Shown here in pieces: positions 6,351 to 9,847 of a stretch of DNA of 9,847 nucleotides. Source of the DNA: Solimonas sp964507195 (lineage in GTDB: Bacteria > Pseudomonadota > Gammaproteobacteria > Nevskiales > Nevskiaceae); contig CAZDPA010000147.1 of the NCBI GenBank assembly GCA_964507195.1, forward strand, positions 1 through 9,847, given 5' to 3'. A program made the position numbers and the translations under genes. The notes below the pieces were generated by a model. It was not told the DNA's origin and ran no database searches. It worked only from the letters and a program-made list of their open reading frames with translations. Every line of letters starts with the position of its first letter. The first letter of the stretch is position 1.

Positions 6351-6809
6351 CTACTCACCCTCCAATGGACGTAGCCGAAGCTTCCGCATTATGGCTTCAA
6401 CACGCTTCGCAATTACCTCGAGCGATTTGTGAGCTTCCTGATCCGTATCGTGCACATAGGTTGATAACCCTCGCAGTTGTACTGCCGCTTCTTCGACAAA
6501 CCTGGCAGGAGGAAGGGCTCCGAAGGCTAGGTGACGAGTAACCTCATAAGCCGGTATTGCATGCAGCTTAGAGATTAGCTCGCTGGAGCTTCTCATCAAA
6601 GCATCGTGCGCGGCGTCCGACTTTCCGGGCGTGCGTCCGATGGGTGTATGAATTGCTGGCGCGTGGAACGCAAGTACGAAGCGCACCTCACCAACAGCTT
6701 TCCGAAGTTCGTGGACTGGCTCAATGAGGAACTTTGATAGCAGTTGCCCCGCAACGTAAATTGCGACTGCAAAAAAAGCACCCCAACCTATTTTCTCAAC
6801 ATCAGACAT
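6351..6809 (-). CDS. Unknown protein with one N-terminal membrane helix (cassette gene 1)
   Basis: This 152-residue protein begins with a single membrane helix (about 8-28, GWGAFFAVAIYVAGQLLSKF). A helical, charged soluble domain follows, with segments such as EVRFVLAFHAPAIHTP (41-56) and EEAAVQLRGLSTYVHDTDQEAHKSL (split near residues 106-130). I recall similar hypothetical proteins scattered through proteobacteria but no assigned function. The start at 6809 is preferred over the Met at 6836 because a purine-rich AGGAAGAGGG stretch lies just before it and the membrane helix then sits at the very N-terminus. It has lower GC than the flanking chromosomal genes. The stop TAG is four bases before attC-like site 1. 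Confidence 0.7.
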   Translation of the reverse strand: MSDVEKIGWGAFFAVAIYVAGQLLSKFLIEPVHELRKAVGEVRFVLAFHAPAIHTPIGRTPGKSDAAHDALMRSSSELISKLHAIPAYEVTRHLAFGALPPARFVEEAAVQLRGLSTYVHDTDQEAHKSLEVIAKRVEAIMRKLRLRPLEGE

Positions 6810-6851
6810 TTGCCCTCTTCCTTTAGCTCCCAACACGAACTAGACATCACT

Positions 6852-6892
6852 TTGACGTATGGCCCGGAAAGCAGTTTCGACGGATTGACGTA
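6852..6892. repeat. Direct repeat TTGACGTA near the left end of the cassette block
   Basis: TTGACGTA occurs at 6852-6859 and again at 6885-6892, 33 bases apart, in the gap between the membrane-protein gene and the hydroxylase gene. Two short direct repeats next to the first cassette could be protein-binding sites, for example integrase- or regulator-binding repeats, or chance. Only two copies exist. Confidence 0.3.
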
Positions 6893-6926
6893 CAACGCCG
6901 ATAGCCAGCCTTGGCATCGCCGCGAA

Positions 6927-7700
6927 TCAAGTGCCTCGCGTTTCATTGCGCTCCCCCGACTCTGCCTGACCAAACTCTGCCACGCCCAATCGCTCCAGCA
7001 CACTCGGCTTCACCCGATCCATCCGATACCCATTCGTCACAATTCCCCACAACCCGCGATCAAGATCGCTGGTCTTGAACAGCCAATCCGCAAACGGAAT
7101 CGTGAGGTTGAGATTGCGGTCCGTCATCAGGTTCTGATGGTGATGCACCCAGTGGTTGCGGCGCATGGTGTTGATGACTGGCAGGCGGGCAAGCAAGGGC
7201 GATTCATGCAGATGTGCAGCGGTGTGCAGCACTTCGTAGCTGAGATAGTGCAGCATGCCGCCGGCCATCCACAGCCAGCCGGCGTTGGGGCCGAAGATCA
7301 GGGCCCATACTGCGCCGAGGCCGAGATGGATCAGCGCGATGCCGAAGACGGCGTAGGGCGGGAAGAACATGATGCGGTACTCGCGGTGCGAGTCGACCGT
7401 CATGTGGTCTGGTGAGAAGTAGTGGTGATGCTCGACCGTGTGGCGTTGCCACAGCGCGCGCAGGCCAGGGACGCGTTTGTGCAGCACATGGCGGTGCAGC
7501 CACCATTCGCCGACGTTGGAAAACAGGTATGCCGGTATGACGCTGAGCCATGCCCACTGCGCGCCGAACAGATGACTCAGGCTCCAGGCGATGTAGGCGA
7601 AGCCGAAGCCGAAGATCCACAATCCATGCAGCCAGCCGTTGTAGTAGCGGCTGATGCGTTGCTGGTATGCAAGGCGAAACTGGCGCTGAGGTTCTTCCAT
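6927..7700 (-). CDS. Fatty acid hydroxylase/sterol desaturase-superfamily membrane enzyme
   Basis: A 257-residue integral membrane protein with about four hydrophobic helices (roughly 21-40, 45-62, 112-135 and 138-155) and the His clusters of the membrane di-iron hydroxylase/desaturase superfamily. These are HRHVLH (69-74), HTVEHHH (87-93), HYLSYEVLHTAAHLHE (151-166) and HWVHHH (183-188). Such enzymes use O2 and a di-iron centre to hydroxylate or desaturate lipids; the substrate here (fatty acid, hopanoid, carotenoid or sterol) cannot be decided. The start at 7700 is chosen because AGGTG lies eight bases upstream. An upstream in-frame ATG at 7757 would add 19 residues with no family character. 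It is transcribed away from the PhoX-like gene. Its 3' end borders the lower-GC cassette block. Confidence 0.88.
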   Translation of the reverse strand: MEEPQRQFRLAYQQRISRYYNGWLHGLWIFGFGFAYIAWSLSHLFGAQWAWLSVIPAYLFSNVGEWWLHRHVLHKRVPGLRALWQRHTVEHHHYFSPDHMTVDSHREYRIMFFPPYAVFGIALIHLGLGAVWALIFGPNAGWLWMAGGMLHYLSYEVLHTAAHLHESPLLARLPVINTMRRNHWVHHHQNLMTDRNLNLTIPFADWLFKTSDLDRGLWGIVTNGYRMDRVKPSVLERLGVAEFGQAESGERNETRGT

Positions 7701-7758
7701 GCCGTACCGCACCTCTGCGGTGATCGTCACATCTGCTTCATATCCGCAATCTAGCATT

Positions 7759-7776
7759 CCCGCTCTTGCGGGTTTT
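7759..7776 (+). terminator. Hairpin with T-run in the divergent promoter region
   Basis: CCCGC, TCTT, GCGGG, then TTTT. The form is that of a small rho-independent terminator on the plus strand, yet it lies about 45 bases upstream of the PhoX-like start and between divergent genes, where no plus-strand gene ends. It may be an attenuator-like hairpin in the leader of that gene, or may have no role; the stem is only five base pairs. Confidence 0.35.
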
Positions 7777-7819
7777 GCTGCCCGCCATGACAGCCAGCCC
7801 CGCCAGCCAGAGAACCTTC

Positions 7820-9208
7820 ATGCCTCAGCCACACTGCACCGGCACCAGCCGCCGCGACTTTCTGCGTTACGTCTTCCTGACCGCTGGTTCGGCCAGCGTG
7901 CCGGCCTGGCTGGGCGCCTGCGCGCAGTCGAGCTCACTGGGTCCGGACGGTGGTGGCGCGGGCGGCGGCAGCGCAGAGTTCGCGATTGCGCCGGGGCCGC
8001 TGGCGGACATCGGCCCGCTGGTCGATACCGGCGTGGACGGCATACTCGCGCCTGAAGGCTTCACCGTGCGCGCGGTGGCCAAACACCTGACAAATCCGCT
8101 GACCGGTGTGTTCGATCCGCTCGGCCTGACCGGCTACAACTGGCATACCGCGCCGGATGGCGGTGCTTGTTATGCCGCCGACGATGGCGGCTGGGTGTAT
8201 GTGTCGAACAGCGAATCGACGCCTGGCGGTGTCGGCGCCCTGCGCTTTTCGGCAGATGGCACGCTGTCCGATGCCTACCGGATTCTCGACGGCACGCGCA
8301 GAAACTGCGCCGGCGGCGCGACGCCGTGGCAGACCTGGTTGTCCTGCGAGGAAACCGGCGACGGCGGGGTCTTCGAATGCAATCCCTTCGGCTCGCCCGA
8401 CGACGCGGTCGCCAAGCCGGCGCTGGGCATCTTCAATCACGAAGCCGCCGCCGTTGATCTGCACACGCGCACGGTGTTCCTGACCGAAGATGCGGGTGAC
8501 GGCCGCCTGTATCGCTTCGTCGCGGATGCCAGCGATGTCGATGGCGAACGCCTGCGCATGCAGAGCGGACGCCTGCAGGTGCTCAATGTCGTCGGCTACG
8601 AGAACGGCGGCTATCCGGCGGAGGATGCGCTGATCCGCACGCTGCATCGCACGGAGTGGGTGGATGTGGTCAGCCCGGAATCCGCACAGAGCGGCGTGCG
8701 TACCAGCCTCGCCAATGCGGGCACGCCGGTGCCGGGCACGGTGTTCAAGGGCGGCGAAGGCATCTGGATCTACGACGTGCCGCCTGCTTTGCGCAGCACG
8801 CCACCGGGCGGCAGCCGGGCGACGCGTGCGTTTGTGTTCTTTGCCTGCAAGGGCGACAACCGAGTGCTTGCCTACGACATCGACAACGGCCTGATCGAGT
8901 CGGTGTTCGACAACGCGTCGATCGATCCGGGTTTCGATGATGTCGACAACGTGGTCGTCTCGCCGGCAGGAGACGTGGTGGTCGCGGAAGACGGTGCCGC
9001 CATGCGCCTGATGATTGTCGTGCCGAACCGGCCGTCGAAGGTGCTGGTGCAGGTCACGCTGGGCGGTTCCGAGCTCGCCGGCCCGGCGTTCTCGCCGGAC
9101 GGCAGCAGGCTCTACTTCAGTTCACAGCGCGGGCCGAATTTGCCGGTTGGCAACACCGGCACCGGCGTGACTTACGAGCTGACGATTCCGCAGCAGTTCC
9201 GCGGTTAA
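7820..9208 (+). CDS. Tat-exported PhoX-family (DUF839) protein
   Basis: A 462-residue protein of the PhoX/DUF839 beta-propeller family, which includes calcium/iron-dependent alkaline phosphatases and uncharacterised relatives. The N-terminus has a twin-arginine signal, SRRDFLRYVFLTAGSASVP, followed by WLGAC, a possible lipobox, so it may be a Tat-exported lipoprotein. Family landmarks include NWHTAPDGGACYAADDGGW, a CAGGATPWQTWLSCEE segment, FNHEAAAVD, and near the end DFDDVDNVVVSPAGDVVVAEDG and FSPDGSRLYFSSQRG. The Cys and Glu of SCEE lie in the region that in true PhoX supplies metal ligands. Real phosphatase activity is not proven. The ATG at 7820 puts the RR motif close to the N-terminus; an in-frame ATG at 7787 is the alternative. 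The ribosome binding site is weak (AGAGAA). A REP-like inverted pair follows the stop. Confidence 0.88.
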   Translation: MPQPHCTGTSRRDFLRYVFLTAGSASVPAWLGACAQSSSLGPDGGGAGGGSAEFAIAPGPLADIGPLVDTGVDGILAPEGFTVRAVAKHLTNPLTGVFDPLGLTGYNWHTAPDGGACYAADDGGWVYVSNSESTPGGVGALRFSADGTLSDAYRILDGTRRNCAGGATPWQTWLSCEETGDGGVFECNPFGSPDDAVAKPALGIFNHEAAAVDLHTRTVFLTEDAGDGRLYRFVADASDVDGERLRMQSGRLQVLNVVGYENGGYPAEDALIRTLHRTEWVDVVSPESAQSGVRTSLANAGTPVPGTVFKGGEGIWIYDVPPALRSTPPGGSRATRAFVFFACKGDNRVLAYDIDNGLIESVFDNASIDPGFDDVDNVVVSPAGDVVVAEDGAAMRLMIVVPNRPSKVLVQVTLGGSELAGPAFSPDGSRLYFSSQRGPNLPVGNTGTGVTYELTIPQQFRG

Positions 9209-9210
9209 AA

Positions 9211-9252
9211 CCCTGTTCGCATCGAGTGCCGCGCTCGCGCGGTGTATCGAGG
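9211..9252. repeat. REP-like unit 4
   Basis: CCCTGTTCGCATCGAGTGCC, then GCGCTCGCGCGGTGTATCGA. Same family and orientation as unit 3. It starts two bases after the PhoX-family stop codon. Confidence 0.8.
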
Positions 9253-9276
9253 GATGCCGCAGAGGCCGGCAGTGGC

Positions 9277-9318
9277 GTCTCGATACACCGGCTTCCCCGG
9301 CACTCGACACGAACGGGC
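9277..9318. repeat. REP-like unit 5, inverted, with terminator-like end
   Basis: TCTCGATACACCGGC, then CGGCACTCGACACGAACGGGC. It is the reverse complement of unit 4 and lies 24 bases after it, so the two can fold into one long hairpin. The plus-strand end CGAACGGGC is followed by TTTTTGG, so the pair may end transcription of the PhoX-family gene. Confidence 0.8.
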
Positions 9319-9342
9319 TTTTTGGTATCCGATCGAGAAAGA

Positions 9343-9738
<396 letters not shown>

Positions 9739-9827
9739 GGGTTCGGTCTGTGTGCGGGGACGTGCGCACTGTCGCGCCTTTGGCAGTTTCGGTGCAAGAG
9801 CGGTTCTCCGTGGCGATCAAATCAACT

Positions 9828-9847
9828 CCGTTCGTGTCGAGTGCCGT
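9828..9847. repeat. REP-like unit 6, cut by the window end
   Basis: CCGTTCGTGTCGAGTGCCG matches the outer half of unit 4 and of unit 3. The rest lies beyond the window. It stands about 90 bases upstream of gloA. Confidence 0.65.

Larger units (their letters stand above)
5001..6834 (-). mobile_element. Putative integrase-less gene-cassette array (CALIN-like)
   Basis: Three unrelated genes, all on the minus strand, are each followed directly by a 54-65 base imperfect palindrome with ends resembling integron attC core sites. Stop codons lie next to or inside the left core, and the next ATG lies 3-11 bases after the right core, which is the packing expected of integron cassettes. The block has visibly lower GC than the urease, PhoX and methyltransferase genes. 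No integron integrase is present in the window. The left boundary is placed tentatively at GTTGGGA (minus strand 6834-6828), 18 bases before the first cassette gene. The right boundary is at the last attC-like site, three bases before the SnoaL-like start. The right-hand core triplets deviate from the classic GTT, so activity is uncertain. Confidence 0.55.
9211..9323 (+). terminator. Possible terminator formed by the paired REP-like units
   Basis: The outer arms CCCTGTTCG and CGAACGGG can pair with one bulged base and are followed by a T-run at 9319-9323. The position directly after the PhoX-family stop supports a terminator role for the plus-strand gene. The 113-base length is greater than that of a simple intrinsic terminator, so this is a suggestion. 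Confidence 0.45.

Noticed and set aside
5001..6834. A multi-gene defence operon made of the membrane, nuclease-like and HNH genes acting together
   Set aside because: Each gene is separated from the next by an attC-like palindrome, so independent cassettes explain the layout better than one co-evolved system.
6744..7415. Plus-strand open frame of 223 codons
   Set aside because: Antisense to the hydroxylase gene, whose His clusters are unmistakable.

Overview
The window looks like chromosomal DNA from a GC-rich gammaproteobacterium. Supporting this are the protein flavour of the urease genes, short palindromic REP-like repeats of a type common in xanthomonads and relatives, a GSH-dependent Ni-type glyoxalase I and a Tat-exported PhoX-family protein. 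A Xanthomonadales/Nevskiales-like host is a reasonable guess but is not proven by the sequence.

Layout. (1) Positions 1-2820, + strand: the 3' part of a urease operon, with the ureC 3' end followed by ureE, ureF and ureG. UreC is the catalytic subunit; UreE delivers nickel, and UreF with the GTPase UreG drives nickel insertion. A REP-like palindrome lies between ureC and ureE, and its last bases appear to supply the ureE ribosome binding site. (2) 2841-2996: a cluster of three REP-like units that probably closes the operon. (3) 4998-3013, - strand: a probable three-gene operon coding for an NTF2/SnoaL-like protein, a SAM-dependent O-methyltransferase-type protein with an unusual motif I, and a DUF4345 membrane protein. 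(4) about 6834-5001, - strand: a block of visibly lower GC with three unrelated single genes in the same orientation: a one-helix membrane protein, a protein with a PD-(D/E)XK-like motif, and an HNH nuclease. After each gene comes a 54-65 base imperfect palindrome whose ends resemble integron attC core sites. I read this as a small gene-cassette array without an integrase (a CALIN-type element), possibly carrying defence genes. This is the most interesting part of the window. (5) 7700-6927, - strand: a fatty acid hydroxylase/sterol desaturase-family membrane enzyme. It diverges from (6) 7820-9208, + strand: a Tat-signal PhoX/DUF839 protein, followed by a REP-like inverted pair ending in a T-run that could act as a terminator. 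(7) 9738-9343, - strand: gloA, glyoxalase I. The window ends inside another copy of the same REP-like unit.

The urease genes form one functional unit. The methyltransferase group is probably co-transcribed, but its substrate is unknown. The cassette genes are probably independent of each other and of the host genes. No rRNA, tRNA, CRISPR array, integrase or transposase gene was seen.
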